Assembly: GCF_900110555.1 (NCBI RefSeq)
Contig: NZ_FOEE01000002.1
Coordinates: 62,001-126,000 of the forward strand
DNA: 64,000 nt
From: Trujillonella endophytica
GTDB taxonomy: Bacteria > Actinomycetota > Actinomycetes > Mycobacteriales > Geodermatophilaceae
Direction of reading: 5' to 3'
The notes under the pieces are model-generated. The model saw only the letters and a list, made by a program, of their open reading frames with translations, was not told where the DNA came from and made no database searches. The stretch's first letter is position 1. The number at the start of each line of letters is the position of its first letter. Both the position numbers and the translations under genes were made by a program. This document shows, piece after piece, positions 35,693 through 44,607 of this stretch.

Positions 35693-36709
35693 TCAGGCGA
35701 CGCCGTCGATCTCCGCGTGCGCGGCCGCCGGCGGCGCCTCCGCCGCCAGCTGCGCCGTCGTGGTGCGCACCGCCGTCTCGAAGACCCGGCGGTGCCGCCC
35801 GGCGTCCATCCGGTCGACGCCCATGGCCGCGACGTCCTCCGCGGTCGGCGTCAGGACGCGCACGCTCATCCCGGCGGCGAGCAGCCGCCACACCTCCCAG
35901 CTCAGCCGCTGCGCGATGTGCAGCCGGACCCGGTGCTCGATCCGCGCGGCGGCCGACCGCCGCGGCAGCGGACCGGGCGTGACCAGGGGTGCCACGACCA
36001 CCACCTCGTCCAGGGCCTCCCCGGCCAGGACGTCGGCGTTGGTGACCGAGACAGCGCCGCCGTCGACGTAGCGGCGGCCCGCGATGAACCGGGGTGCGAA
36101 GAGGCCGGGCACCGAGCACGAGGCCATGACCGCCTCGGCCGGCGAGGTGGGCGGCTCCCCCGGCGCTCCGAAGGCGACGCGCCGGCCGGAGTCGAAGTCC
36201 ATCGCCACCAGCCACGTCCGCGGGCGGGCCGGCCACGTCCGGTCCCCCTGGACCGCGCCGACCAACTCGCCGACCGGCGCCAGGTCCCCTCGCCCACGCG
36301 GTGCGAGCGCCGCGGCCGCGGTGCGCAGCGCCCGGTGTCCGGGCCGGCCCAGGGTCCGCGCCGCCAGCCGCAGGTTGCCCGGGATCGGCACCGGCCGGGG
36401 CACGTCGCGCAGCGTCGCCCGCACCCGGGCCGACAGCTCCGGGCGGACCGGCGGGGTCCCGCTCTCCCGGTCGTCGGAGAACAGCCCGGCGAGCTCCCGG
36501 GGCGGCATCCCGGCGGCGAGCAGCGCGGCGACCACGGACCCGGCCGAGGTGCCGACGACCAGCTCCGGCCCGGCCGGGTCGAACGCCCCGGTCTCGGTCA
36601 GCGCGCACACCGCACCGGCGGCCCAGGCGCCGCCCACGGCGGCACCGGCGCCGATCACCAGGCCGCAGCGCAGCCGCGGGGGGCAGGAGCCCGGGGGTCG
36701 CGGAGCCAT
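35693..36709 (-). CDS. Patatin-like phospholipase
   Basis: 338-residue patatin-family acyl hydrolase. The oxyanion loop reads VIGAGAAVGGAWAAGAV (about 18-34). The nucleophile is S55 in GTSAG and the dyad Asp is D216 in YVDGGAV. All catalytic parts are present. Substrate is likely phospholipid or acylglycerol. The ATG at 36709 has no ribosome-binding site, and the -10 CACCCT ends 6 nt before it, so translation is probably leaderless. Confidence 0.9.
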   Translation of the reverse strand: MAPRPPGSCPPRLRCGLVIGAGAAVGGAWAAGAVCALTETGAFDPAGPELVVGTSAGSVVAALLAAGMPPRELAGLFSDDRESGTPPVRPELSARVRATLRDVPRPVPIPGNLRLAARTLGRPGHRALRTAAAALAPRGRGDLAPVGELVGAVQGDRTWPARPRTWLVAMDFDSGRRVAFGAPGEPPTSPAEAVMASCSVPGLFAPRFIAGRRYVDGGAVSVTNADVLAGEALDEVVVVAPLVTPGPLPRRSAAARIEHRVRLHIAQRLSWEVWRLLAAGMSVRVLTPTAEDVAAMGVDRMDAGRHRRVFETAVRTTTAQLAAEAPPAAAHAEIDGVA

Positions 36710-36715
36710 CCCGCC

Positions 36716-36761
36716 AGGGTGGGCGGAGGCCGGTCCGGCCACCTCATCCCCGGTGGATGAG
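36716..36761 (-). promoter_or_regulatory. Shared-class promoter: palindrome 36743-36761, -10 CACCCT (36721-36716)
   Basis: CTCATCC ccggt GGATGAG, perfect 7-bp arms, 21 nt to CACCCT. One of the two best sites. Drives the patatin gene. Confidence 0.85.
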
Positions 36762-36810
36762 CCCGCCGCGTCCCGCCGGGCAGGCGGCAGGCGGCGGGCG
36801 GCAGCCCGGC

Positions 36811-37308
36811 TCAGCCGACGTGCGGTTCCGCCCCGGCGTCGAGCACGGAGTCGATCCAGAGGCGCACCGGGACCTCCATGGCCAGCCCCGAGAGGTCCTC
36901 CACCGGCACCCAGGCGGCCTCGCTCGTCTCGACCAGGTCCGCGGCGAGGTCCCCGCCGACGGCGCGCGCCCGCACCAGCACGGCGAACTGCTGGCGGGCC
37001 TCGCCCCGGGCGGAGACCACCACGTGGCCGGGGTCGCTGAAGATCCCGGCGAACCCGGTGACGACGATCCGCAGCCCCGTCTCCTCGGCGGTCTCGCGGA
37101 CGGCGGTCTCGACCGCCGACTCCCCGACGTCGACGCGGCCGCCCGGCAGCTCCCAGGCGCCGCTGTCGCAGCGCCGGACGAGCAGCAGCCGGCCGTCCTC
37201 GTGCCGCACCACGACGAAGACGGAGGGGACCACGGCCCCGGCGACGGGCGCCGCCTCGTCGTGGAAGTGGATGCGCCGGCTGCCGGTCGCCCGGTCGATC
37301 GTCGTCAT
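36811..37308 (-). CDS. Nudix hydrolase
   Basis: 165-residue Nudix pyrophosphohydrolase. The Nudix box GGRVDVGESAVETAVRETAEETGL (spanning about 65-88, Gly-x5-Glu-x7-Arg-Glu-x2-Glu-Glu-x-Gly) is complete. Substrates of this kind are damaged or surplus nucleotides, or nucleoside-diphosphate derivatives. The ATG at 37308 is divergent from the aquaporin gene. Each has its own class promoter within the 180-bp gap. Confidence 0.92.
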   Translation of the reverse strand: MTTIDRATGSRRIHFHDEAAPVAGAVVPSVFVVVRHEDGRLLLVRRCDSGAWELPGGRVDVGESAVETAVRETAEETGLRIVVTGFAGIFSDPGHVVVSARGEARQQFAVLVRARAVGGDLAADLVETSEAAWVPVEDLSGLAMEVPVRLWIDSVLDAGAEPHVG

Positions 37309-37340
37309 GACCGCATCCCTCGGCTCGGTGTCCCGCGGGC

Positions 37341-37387
37341 ACGGTGCCGGGGCCGGGCGATCCGCCGCATCCTCCGGCCCGGGTGAT
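37341..37387 (-). promoter_or_regulatory. Shared-class promoter: palindrome 37369-37387, -10 CACCGT (37346-37341)
   Basis: ATCCTCC ggccc GGGTGAT as read on +; 22 nt to CACCGT on the minus strand. Drives the Nudix gene. Confidence 0.65.
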
Positions 37388-37408
37388 CCGGGCACCGGAC
37401 CGCGGGAT

Positions 37409-37454
37409 CTCACCTCGCCCGGGTGGGGCGCGGTCCGGGCGGCCGATCCACGGT
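37409..37454 (+). promoter_or_regulatory. Shared-class promoter: palindrome 37409-37427, -10 CACGGT 37449-37454
   Basis: CTCACCT cgccc GGGTGGG, 21 nt, CACGGT. Drives the aquaporin gene. Confidence 0.65.
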
Positions 37455-37488
37455 CCCCGGACCGGTGCACGCACGTCTGGAGGTCGCC

Positions 37489-38382
37489 ATGGTCGAGCAC
37501 GGAGCCACTCCCCGGGGGACGGATCCCGGCAGCCGGCACCGGACCCGGTCGGTCGGATCCCCCGACGCGGCGCTCCGTGCATTCGACTTCTGGGACGACC
37601 GGTACGAGGGGCGCCGCCTGTTCTCCGAGCTGTTCGGGACGTTCCTGCTCGTGCTCGTCGCCGTCGGCGGGGGGATGGTCGGCGCCCGCTTCGGCGGGTC
37701 CGCCGTCCCCTACGGGGCGCTCGTCGTCGCGCCGGCGCTCATGGTCGCGGCGATCATCCTGTTCATGGGCGCCGTCTCGGGCGCGCACCTCAACCCCGCC
37801 GTCACCTTCGCGTTCGCCCTCCGGGGCGACTTCCCGTGGCGCCGGGTGCCCGCCTACCTCGTCGCGCAGGCGCTCGGCGCCGTCCTGGCGCCCCTGGCGC
37901 TGTGGGCCCTCATCGGGCGGCAGGGCGACGCGGGGCTCACCCTGCCCGGCCCCGGGATCTCCACCGGAACGGCACTGGTGTGGGAGGCCGTGCTCACCGT
38001 CGGCCTGGTGAGCACCATCCTGGGGGTCTCCTCCGGAGCCCAGCAGCTCGGCCCGATCGCCGCGCTGGGCGTCGGCAGCTACATCGCCCTGGCGGGCCTC
38101 TGGGGATCCCTGGTGAGCGGCGCGTCCATGAACCCCGCCCGGTCCCTCGGGCCGGCGCTGGTGCTCGAGGACTGGGCGTCGTGGTGGGCCTACCTGCTCG
38201 GCCCGCTCGCCGGCGCCGTCGTCGCGGTGGGCATCGCCTTCGTGCTCCGCGGTGCCGGTGGCGGTCGCAGCGGCCGGACGGCGGCCCAGGGCAGCCTCGG
38301 CACCGACTGGCAGCCCGGGCCGGCCGGCACCCCGCAGGCGTCGCCTTCGCCCGCCTCGCCCGCCGACGCCGGGCGGCAGTGA
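37489..38382 (+). CDS. Aquaporin/MIP family channel
   Basis: 297-residue major intrinsic protein with six transmembrane helices and both half-helix NPA boxes, HLNPAVT and SMNPARS. The N-terminus (about 45 residues) and C-terminus (about 45 residues, Gly/Pro/Ser-rich) are hydrophilic extensions. Whether it passes water only or also glycerol cannot be settled by eye. The ATG at 37489 follows a GGAGG site. It would help with osmotic or desiccation stress. Confidence 0.92.
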   Translation: MVEHGATPRGTDPGSRHRTRSVGSPDAALRAFDFWDDRYEGRRLFSELFGTFLLVLVAVGGGMVGARFGGSAVPYGALVVAPALMVAAIILFMGAVSGAHLNPAVTFAFALRGDFPWRRVPAYLVAQALGAVLAPLALWALIGRQGDAGLTLPGPGISTGTALVWEAVLTVGLVSTILGVSSGAQQLGPIAALGVGSYIALAGLWGSLVSGASMNPARSLGPALVLEDWASWWAYLLGPLAGAVVAVGIAFVLRGAGGGRSGRTAAQGSLGTDWQPGPAGTPQASPSPASPADAGRQ

Positions 38383-38417
38383 CCTCCGACCGGGACGACC
38401 GGCTCGCGCCGCGCGGC

Positions 38418-38612
38418 TCAGCACATCGGGGGCAGGACGGAGTGCCGGTACTCGAGGAGGGCGTTCAGGGCGGCCTCCGCCCGGGCCTCCACCCGGAGGC
38501 ACCCCGGGTCCCCGCCGTGCGCCGAGGCCGCGCGCGCCAGCCGCAGAGCGCGGAGCGCAGCGGTGATCCGGTCGTCGAGCACGGCCAGGTCGTGGGTGAG
38601 GGACGCGGTCAT
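38418..38612 (-). CDS. Small helical protein, unknown
   Basis: 64-residue protein, predicted mostly alpha-helical, with a heptad-like pattern (LAVLDDRITAALRALRLARA) and two Cys (one at the C-terminus, PPMC). No family recognised. A GGGAGG site 6 nt upstream of the ATG and a class promoter (palindrome 38723-38741, TACCGT at 38700-38695) support a real gene. Convergent with the aquaporin gene. Confidence 0.65.
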   Translation of the reverse strand: MTASLTHDLAVLDDRITAALRALRLARAASAHGGDPGCLRVEARAEAALNALLEYRHSVLPPMC

Positions 38613-38943
38613 GACGGCACCTCCCGAGGGCGTTCCGGAGCATCGACGACGGCGGCGCCGGCGGGGTCCTCCGTCCCGACGGCCACCTGCCGGGACGGTA
38701 GGAGCAGCGGCCCCGCGCCCGGCTCACCCGACAGTGGTGGACGCGCTCCCGGCGCGCGGCGGGCCGCTCCCCGGCGCCGCTCGGTGCCCTCGGTCCCCGG
38801 GGGCCCGAGCCCTTGGGCCCTTGCCCCCGACCGGGAACCCGAGAGGGTCGGGGCGCACACCGTCACGCCGGACCGGCGCGCGCCTGCGGCCGCGGTCGGG
38901 ACGTCGACGACGGGAGAGCACCGCTCCGAGCAGAGGAGGGGTC
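38613..38943. promoter_or_regulatory. Intergenic region with weak class site 38723-38741 and -10 TACCGT (38700-38695)
   Basis: 331 bp between the small gene (-) and the first LuxR gene (+). The site CTCACCC gacag TGGTGGA lies 22 nt from TACCGT on the minus strand, so it serves the gene at 38612. No member of the promoter class was found for the LuxR gene on the plus strand. Other content is GC-rich with short hairpins around 38790-38820. Confidence 0.5.
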
Positions 38944-41532
38944 GTGGCGCACAGGTGGCGGTCGAAGACGGCCGTGCCCGGACTGCCGGCCGACCACGTG
39001 TCCCGACCGGCGCTGCTGAGCGCCCTGGACCGCGGCGAGGATCGCGCCCTCACGCTGGTGTCGTCACCACCCGGGTACGGGAAGAGCCTCCTGCTCGCGG
39101 ACTGGGCCCACCGCCGGGAGGCCCCCACCGCGTGGGTCGCTCTCGACGAGGCCGACGACGACCCCCGGCGACTGTGGACGTCGGTGCTGGCCGCGCTGTC
39201 GGCGTGCCCGGCGGTCCCGGCGACGAGCCCGCTGACGGAGCTCGTGGTCCCCCGGACCGGGGTCGGCATCGACCTCCTGATGGAGGTGTTCGACGCGCTC
39301 GCGGCCCTCCCGGTCCCGGTGCGGCTGGTGCTCGACGACGCCCACCACCTCCGCAGCCCGGATGCGGTGCGCGGCCTGCAGCTCCTGCTGCGGCACCGGC
39401 TGCGCACCGTCCGGCTGGTCCTGTCCAGCCGGTTCGACCCACCCCTGCCCATCGCGCGACTGCGGATGGAGCAGCGGTTGTGCGAGCTGCGCACCGCCCA
39501 GCTCGCCTTCTCCGTGGAGGAGACGGCGGCGCTGACCGCACGCTGCGGGCTGCGGCTCACCCACGAGCAGGCCGCGCTGCTGCACGCCCGCACCGACGGG
39601 TGGGTGGCCGGCATCCGGCTCGCGACGACGCCGCTGCGGAACCACCCCGATGCCGACCGCTTCCTCGCCGACTTCTCCGGTGACCTGCGACCGGTCGCCG
39701 ACTACCTCGCCGGAGAGGTCCTGGCATCGCTCTCCCCGGTGCAGCGGGAGCTGCTCCGGCGGACGAGCATCGCCGACCCGGTTCCGGCCGCCCTGGCCGT
39801 GGAGCTGTCCGGCCGCGCGGATGCCGCCGACCTGCTCGGCGCCCTCGAGCGCGGCTCCGGGCTGGTGGTGTCCACCGGGGAGCGCCGCTCGGTGTTCCGC
39901 ATCCAGGAGCTGATGCGCTCCTACCTGGTCGCCGACCTCCACCGGCACGGGCCGGGCCGGGCGGCGGCGCTGCACGGGCAGGCGGCGGCGTGGTGGGCGG
40001 CCCAGGGCCGACCGGTCACGGCGCTGCACCATGCCGAGCGGGCGGCCGACGACGGCCTCGTCGCCGCGCTGCTGCACCGCTGGGCGCCCGAGCTCGTGGC
40101 CCGCGGCGAGCACCGGGAGCTCTCCGGAGCACTGGCGGCCCTGGAGGGCAGCGGTGGATCGACCGACGCATGGCTGCCGGTGGTGGCGGCGCAGGTCCAC
40201 GTCGCCCACGGGGACCTGAGAGCCGCCCGGGCGGAACTCCGCCGGGCGGGTGACCTCGACACCGGGTCCGGCGACACCGCGCTCGCCCACTTCCGGATCG
40301 CCACCGAGTGGCTGACGGGGGCGGCCCCGCCCGGCCCCCTCCCGACGCCCTCGCCGGCGGTCCCCGCCCTGGCGGCGCTGGTCGCCGCCGGCCGCGGCGC
40401 CGCCCGGATGTTCTCGGTCCGGGGACCGGCGCAGCTCACGAGCGTGCTCGCCGACCTCGAGACGGCGCTGGACCTCGCCCGGGACCAGCACCTGGGGTTC
40501 CTCGAGGTGCAGACCCTCTGCCTCATCGGCACCGCCGCCTGGGTGGGCTGCGACCACGGGCGCGCCGCTGCCGCCGCGGCGGCCGCCGTCGCGGCGGCGG
40601 GCACCCACGGCTGGCAGGACTCCTGGTGGGCCGCCGCGGCCCACGCCGTGCTGGCCCACTCCTGCCTCGTGCGCGCCACGCCCGCGCATGCGCTGCGGGC
40701 CGCCGACGACGGCCTGCGCATCGACGCCGCCCACTGCGATCCCGGCCTCCGCTTCTCGTTGCGGAGTGCGCGCGGCGGGGCGCTGTTCGACCTGGGCGAA
40801 CGGGCGCTGGGGCTGTTCGAGCTGCAGGAGGCGCACGCCGAGGTCGTCGGGACGCACGTGCCGCGGCACCTGGCCGCCGCAGCCGCCCTGCTCGAACACC
40901 GGGCGGCGCTGATGCAGGGCTCCGCGGCCGCCGCCGCGACGTCCGCCGGCCGGCTCGCGGACGAGCCGTCGGCCGCCGCCGAGCGAGCCCTCGTCCGGGC
41001 CTGGTCCCACGCGGCGGCCGGCGCGGCCGACCGGGCCCGGGGCGCCGTCGCCCCGATCCTCGACGGCACCCTGCGGCCGCTGCTGCCGACCACCACCGTG
41101 GACGCCGGCCTGGTGGAGGTCTGGGCCGCCCTGCGCAGCGGCGATCGGCCCGGGGCGCGGCGCCGGTTGCAGGCCGTCCTGGTGCAGGCGGAGGAGCTCG
41201 ACGTGCTGCGGCCGTTCGCCCTCGCCGGGCAGGGCGTGCGCGCGCTGCTCGTGGACCAGCTCGGGGGCACCCGGGACCCGGCCTCCTTCGCCTTCCGGTG
41301 CCTGGCCGCGCGCCGGCGCGTGTCGCGGGCGCCGTCCCCCCGGTTGAGCTCCCGTGAACGCGACGTCCTCGTCCAGCTGGTCTCCCTGAGCAACCTCGGG
41401 GAGATCGCCGAGGACATGTCCGTTTCGGTGAACACGATCAAGAGCCACGTCCGGGCGATCTACGGCAAGCTGGGGGTGAACACCCGGCGGACCGCCGTCC
41501 TCACCGCGCTGGACCAGGGGCTGCTGTCCTGA
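38944..41532 (+). CDS. LAL (MalT-type) LuxR-family transcriptional regulator, copy 1
   Basis: 862-residue regulator with the MalT layout: N-terminal STAND/AAA NTPase with Walker A SPPGYGKS (41-48) and LVLDDAHHL as Walker B-like, a winged helix around VADYLAGEVLASL, a long TPR-like alpha-helical sensor region (about 400-780), and a C-terminal LuxR HTH (LSSRERDVL...VSVNTIKSH, last 65 residues). Such proteins are ATP- and ligand-switched activators. GTG start with GAGGAGGG 4 nt upstream. It is followed by a close paralogue and is a prime candidate to bind the block's shared palindrome. Confidence 0.92.
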   Translation: MAHRWRSKTAVPGLPADHVSRPALLSALDRGEDRALTLVSSPPGYGKSLLLADWAHRREAPTAWVALDEADDDPRRLWTSVLAALSACPAVPATSPLTELVVPRTGVGIDLLMEVFDALAALPVPVRLVLDDAHHLRSPDAVRGLQLLLRHRLRTVRLVLSSRFDPPLPIARLRMEQRLCELRTAQLAFSVEETAALTARCGLRLTHEQAALLHARTDGWVAGIRLATTPLRNHPDADRFLADFSGDLRPVADYLAGEVLASLSPVQRELLRRTSIADPVPAALAVELSGRADAADLLGALERGSGLVVSTGERRSVFRIQELMRSYLVADLHRHGPGRAAALHGQAAAWWAAQGRPVTALHHAERAADDGLVAALLHRWAPELVARGEHRELSGALAALEGSGGSTDAWLPVVAAQVHVAHGDLRAARAELRRAGDLDTGSGDTALAHFRIATEWLTGAAPPGPLPTPSPAVPALAALVAAGRGAARMFSVRGPAQLTSVLADLETALDLARDQHLGFLEVQTLCLIGTAAWVGCDHGRAAAAAAAAVAAAGTHGWQDSWWAAAAHAVLAHSCLVRATPAHALRAADDGLRIDAAHCDPGLRFSLRSARGGALFDLGERALGLFELQEAHAEVVGTHVPRHLAAAAALLEHRAALMQGSAAAAATSAGRLADEPSAAAERALVRAWSHAAAGAADRARGAVAPILDGTLRPLLPTTTVDAGLVEVWAALRSGDRPGARRRLQAVLVQAEELDVLRPFALAGQGVRALLVDQLGGTRDPASFAFRCLAARRRVSRAPSPRLSSRERDVLVQLVSLSNLGEIAEDMSVSVNTIKSHVRAIYGKLGVNTRRTAVLTALDQGLLS

Positions 41533-41592
41533 CCGGGGATCGGCGCCCGTCGCGGCGGGTGCCGGGTCCGATGGGGGCGGACGCCACGGTCC

Positions 41593-41611
41593 ATCGTCCA
41601 CGGGGGACGAT
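41593..41611. promoter_or_regulatory. Perfect palindrome at the start of LuxR copy 2, possible autoregulatory site
   Basis: ATCGTCC acggg GGACGAT has the same 7-5-7 layout as the class sites with TCGTCC half-sites, but no -10 hexamer at 21-22 nt on either side. It ends 15 nt before the ATG, a position where a bound protein would block rather than activate. Autorepression is therefore possible. Confidence 0.5.
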
Positions 41612-41626
41612 CCCGAGGAGCCTGGG

Positions 41627-44245
41627 ATGAGCGGCGCGCCGACCTCGTCACTGCGGATCCCCGCCAGCAAGATCGCGGTTCCGGAACTGCCGGCGGAGTT
41701 CAGGCCGCGGCGCGCCCTCCGCCGGCTGCTCGAGCAGGCCGCGCCCGACCAGGTGATCGTGGTCAGCGCGCCGGCGGGGTTCGGCAAGACCCTGCTGCTC
41801 GCCGACTGGGTGCGCGAGAGCGACTGGCTGGAGACGGCGTGGGTCTCCCTCGACGACGACGACGACGACCCGCGCCGCCTCTGGTCGGCCGCGCTCGGCG
41901 GTCTGCTGGAGCTCCCCTCCTGCGCCGGGGACCCCGAGCTGCAGCGGCTCGCCGCCTCCCTCACCGTGTCCCGGGGAGCCGACGTCGTGGAGGACCTCGC
42001 CGACGCCCTCGACACGCTCACCTCCCCCGTGCGGCTGGTCCTCGACGACGTGCACGCACTGACCGGGCGCGAGGTCCTGCACGACCTCGCGGCGCTGGTC
42101 CGCCGTCGCCCGTCGCGGCTCGCGCTGGTCGTCGCCGGCCGGATCGACCCGCCGATCTCGGTTCCGCGCCTCCGGCTGGAGGGCCGGCTGCACGAGGTGC
42201 GGGCGGAGGCCCTGCGCTTCACGCCGCAGGATGCCGCCGTGCTCCTGGACGCATCGGGGCTGGACCTGACCGCGCGCCAGGTGGCCGTCCTGCACGAGCG
42301 GACGGAGGGCTGGGCCGCCGGTCTGCGGCTGGCCGCCCTGGCGCTGCTCCGCACCGACGACGTCGATGCCTTCCTCGCCTCGTTCTCCGGGGACGAACGC
42401 TCCGTCGCCGAGTACCTGACCGGCGAGATCCTCGACGGCCTCGACCCCGACGACGAGCAGTTCCTGCGGGTGGTCAGCGTGTGCACCCCGGTTCCGGCGG
42501 CCCTCGCGGCCGCGCTCTCGGGGGACGCGGCCGCGGAGGCGACGCTCGACGGCCTGCGGGCCTCCACGGCGCTGGTCGAGCGGACGCCGCGCGCCGACCA
42601 CCGCCTGCACCCGCTGCTGCGCTCCTACCTCGTGGCGGACCTGGCGCGACAGGAACCGGAGCGGTACCGGCAGCTGAACGCCACGGCCGCGAGGTGGTGG
42701 TCCGGGCAGGGGGAGCCCGTGCACGCCCTGCGCCACGCGGAACGCGCCGACGACGACGCGCTGACGACGGAGCTGCTCCGCCGCTCCGGGGTCGCCCTCC
42801 TGCTCGCGGGTGACCTCGGCCCCCTGCGGCGCGCGCTGGCGGCCGTCGGCCCCGGTGCCCGGGCCCGCGACCCGTGGCTCGCGCTGATCGCGGCCCTCGC
42901 CCACCTCGACGAGCGGGCCCTGGTCCCCGCCGCGGCCGAGCTGGACGACGCCCGGCGCGCCTGGCCGGACGCGCCCGACACCGCACTCGAGACGCTGCGC
43001 GACTGCGCGGAGTTGCTGGCGGGTGCGCTCGGGCTGCCCCGCGTGCCGGTACCGCCGCCCCGTCTCTCGCCGGGGGACGACGGACCGGAGCTCGCGGCCC
43101 TGCGCCACGTGAGCCTGGGCATCGCCGAGTTCGCCAACCCGGCCGGCCCCGACGTCCCCCTCGCGCGGACCCACCTGGAGCGGGCCCGGGACCTCGCGGA
43201 GGAGCACGACCTGGCCTACCTGGAGGTGCAGAGCCTCGCGACGCTGTCGGCCCTGGCGACCATCGACGGTGACCTGCGCGCGATGGCCGCCGCCGCCGAG
43301 AGCGCCGTCGCCGCGGCCGCCCGCACCGGACGCCACCCCTCCGCGTGGTCGGCCGGGCCGACCGGGATGCTCGCCTATGCCGACCTGCTCTTCGGCGACC
43401 CCGGGCAGGCCGCGCTCCGGAGCGGGGCCGCGCTCGACTCCTGGGAGGCGCTGCCGCCCGAGTCGGCGTACGTGCTGCACGCCGTCCACGGCGCCGCCGT
43501 CGCCGACCTGGGCCGCCCGGCGGAGGGGTTTGCCGAGATCCGCGCGGCGCGCGCTGTCCTCGGCGACGCCCCGGTGACGCCACCGGTGCTCGCCGGGCTG
43601 GCCGTGCTCGAGCACCGGGTGGCCCTGCTCAACGGGAACGTGGGCGCGGCGGACGAGGTGGCCCTGTGGCTCGCCGACCGGGTCGGGGCCACCGGTGAGA
43701 CGCTGCTGCTGGGCGCCTGGACCGAGGCCGCCGCCGGCCGGTACGAGGCCGCTGCCGCCGCCGTGGCGCCCGTGCACCGGCCCGACGTCCTCAGCCTGCT
43801 GCCCGAGACGGTCGTCGAGGCGCTGCTCGCCGAGGCGGAGGCCGCCCTGCAGCACGGTGACCGGCCGGCCGGCTGGTCCGCGCTGGAGGCCGCGCTGGGA
43901 CGCGCCGAGCCGCTCGGCGTGGTCCGGCCGTTCGCGCTGGCGGGCCCGCGCACCCAGGAGCTGCTGCGCGCCCGCACCGCCACCGCCCGGCGGGGGTCCT
44001 TCGCCGGGCAGGTGGCCGCCGCCCGCGCCGGCGTGTCGCCCGAGCCGCCGGCCCTGCTCAGCGAGCGCGAGCAGGCCGTCCTGGCCCTGCTGCCCTCCCT
44101 GCTGAACGCCCGCGAGATCGCCGACGAGTTCACCGTGTCGGTCAACACCATCAAGAGCCACATCCGCTCGATCTACGCCAAGCTCGGCGTCTCGTCCCGG
44201 CGCGAGGCCGTGCTGCTCGCCGCCGACCGCGGGCTGCTGCGCTGA
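41627..44245 (+). CDS. LAL (MalT-type) LuxR-family transcriptional regulator, copy 2
   Basis: 872-residue paralogue of copy 1 with the same domain order: Walker A SAPAGFGKT (47-55), LVLDDVHAL, winged helix FSGDERSVAEYLTGEIL, TPR-like sensor, and a C-terminal HTH (LLSEREQAVL...VSVNTIKSH, last 62 residues). The recognition helix and following residues are almost the same in both copies, so they should share DNA targets. The sensor regions differ more, which suggests different inputs. ATG behind CGAGGAG; a palindrome overlaps the leader. Confidence 0.92.
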   Translation: MSGAPTSSLRIPASKIAVPELPAEFRPRRALRRLLEQAAPDQVIVVSAPAGFGKTLLLADWVRESDWLETAWVSLDDDDDDPRRLWSAALGGLLELPSCAGDPELQRLAASLTVSRGADVVEDLADALDTLTSPVRLVLDDVHALTGREVLHDLAALVRRRPSRLALVVAGRIDPPISVPRLRLEGRLHEVRAEALRFTPQDAAVLLDASGLDLTARQVAVLHERTEGWAAGLRLAALALLRTDDVDAFLASFSGDERSVAEYLTGEILDGLDPDDEQFLRVVSVCTPVPAALAAALSGDAAAEATLDGLRASTALVERTPRADHRLHPLLRSYLVADLARQEPERYRQLNATAARWWSGQGEPVHALRHAERADDDALTTELLRRSGVALLLAGDLGPLRRALAAVGPGARARDPWLALIAALAHLDERALVPAAAELDDARRAWPDAPDTALETLRDCAELLAGALGLPRVPVPPPRLSPGDDGPELAALRHVSLGIAEFANPAGPDVPLARTHLERARDLAEEHDLAYLEVQSLATLSALATIDGDLRAMAAAAESAVAAAARTGRHPSAWSAGPTGMLAYADLLFGDPGQAALRSGAALDSWEALPPESAYVLHAVHGAAVADLGRPAEGFAEIRAARAVLGDAPVTPPVLAGLAVLEHRVALLNGNVGAADEVALWLADRVGATGETLLLGAWTEAAAGRYEAAAAAVAPVHRPDVLSLLPETVVEALLAEAEAALQHGDRPAGWSALEAALGRAEPLGVVRPFALAGPRTQELLRARTATARRGSFAGQVAAARAGVSPEPPALLSEREQAVLALLPSLLNAREIADEFTVSVNTIKSHIRSIYAKLGVSSRREAVLLAADRGLLR

Positions 44246-44249
44246 CCGG

Positions 44250-44295
44250 TTCACCTGCGCGGGGTGACGGCTCCCGGCCGCGACCGGCTCAGGGT
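44250..44295 (+). promoter_or_regulatory. Shared-class promoter: palindrome 44250-44268, -10 CAGGGT 44290-44295
   Basis: TTCACCT gcgcg GGGTGAC, 21 nt, CAGGGT. Drives 44344 and probably 44608. Confidence 0.75.
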
Positions 44296-44343
44296 GGTGC
44301 CGGGCGGAGCCGCCATCCTCGGCGGCCGCGACGGAGGTCGACG

Positions 44344-44550
44344 ATGCCGGATCGACGCTATGAACTGCGGGTGACGGGGCGGCTGTCGCAGCGGGCGCGC
44401 GATGCCTTCGCCGACCTGGACGTCTCCGAGGTGACCGCCGAGACGGTCATCACCGGGCTCGTCCACCAGGACCAGCAGCTGCACGACCTGCTCGCCAGGG
44501 TGCAGTCGCTGGGGCTGCACGTCGTGTCCGTCCAGCAGGTGGCCCCCTGA
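44344..44550 (+). CDS. Small protein of a paralogous pair (with 45768-45983)
   Basis: 68-residue protein of unknown function with an alternating pattern that suggests a beta-alpha-beta-alpha-beta fold: YELRVTGRLSQRARDAFADL, then VTAETVITGLV, then LLARVQSLGLHVVSVQQV. The gene at 45768 encodes a clear paralogue (YEFRVDGPLTEQAREAF...GLVVVSARRV). Both are in the stress block. ACT-like or BON-like small-molecule or protein binding is imaginable but not shown. ATG with a GGAGG site. Confidence 0.7.
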   Translation: MPDRRYELRVTGRLSQRARDAFADLDVSEVTAETVITGLVHQDQQLHDLLARVQSLGLHVVSVQQVAP

Positions 44551-44607
44551 CCCCCGTGATCGCTACCGTCGCCCCGGGCGGGGGCGCGCGAGCCGGAGGG
44601 GGGCAGG

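Noticed and set aside
38609-38866. Minus-strand frame of 85 codons overlapping the small gene at 38612 by ATGA.
   Set aside because: Low-complexity composition, it runs through the promoter palindrome of 38612, and no ribosome site was seen.
41593-41611. Counting this palindrome as a member of the activated promoter class.
   Set aside because: No NANNNT hexamer at 21-22 nt on either side and half-sites are TCGTCC; treated as a separate possible autoregulatory site.
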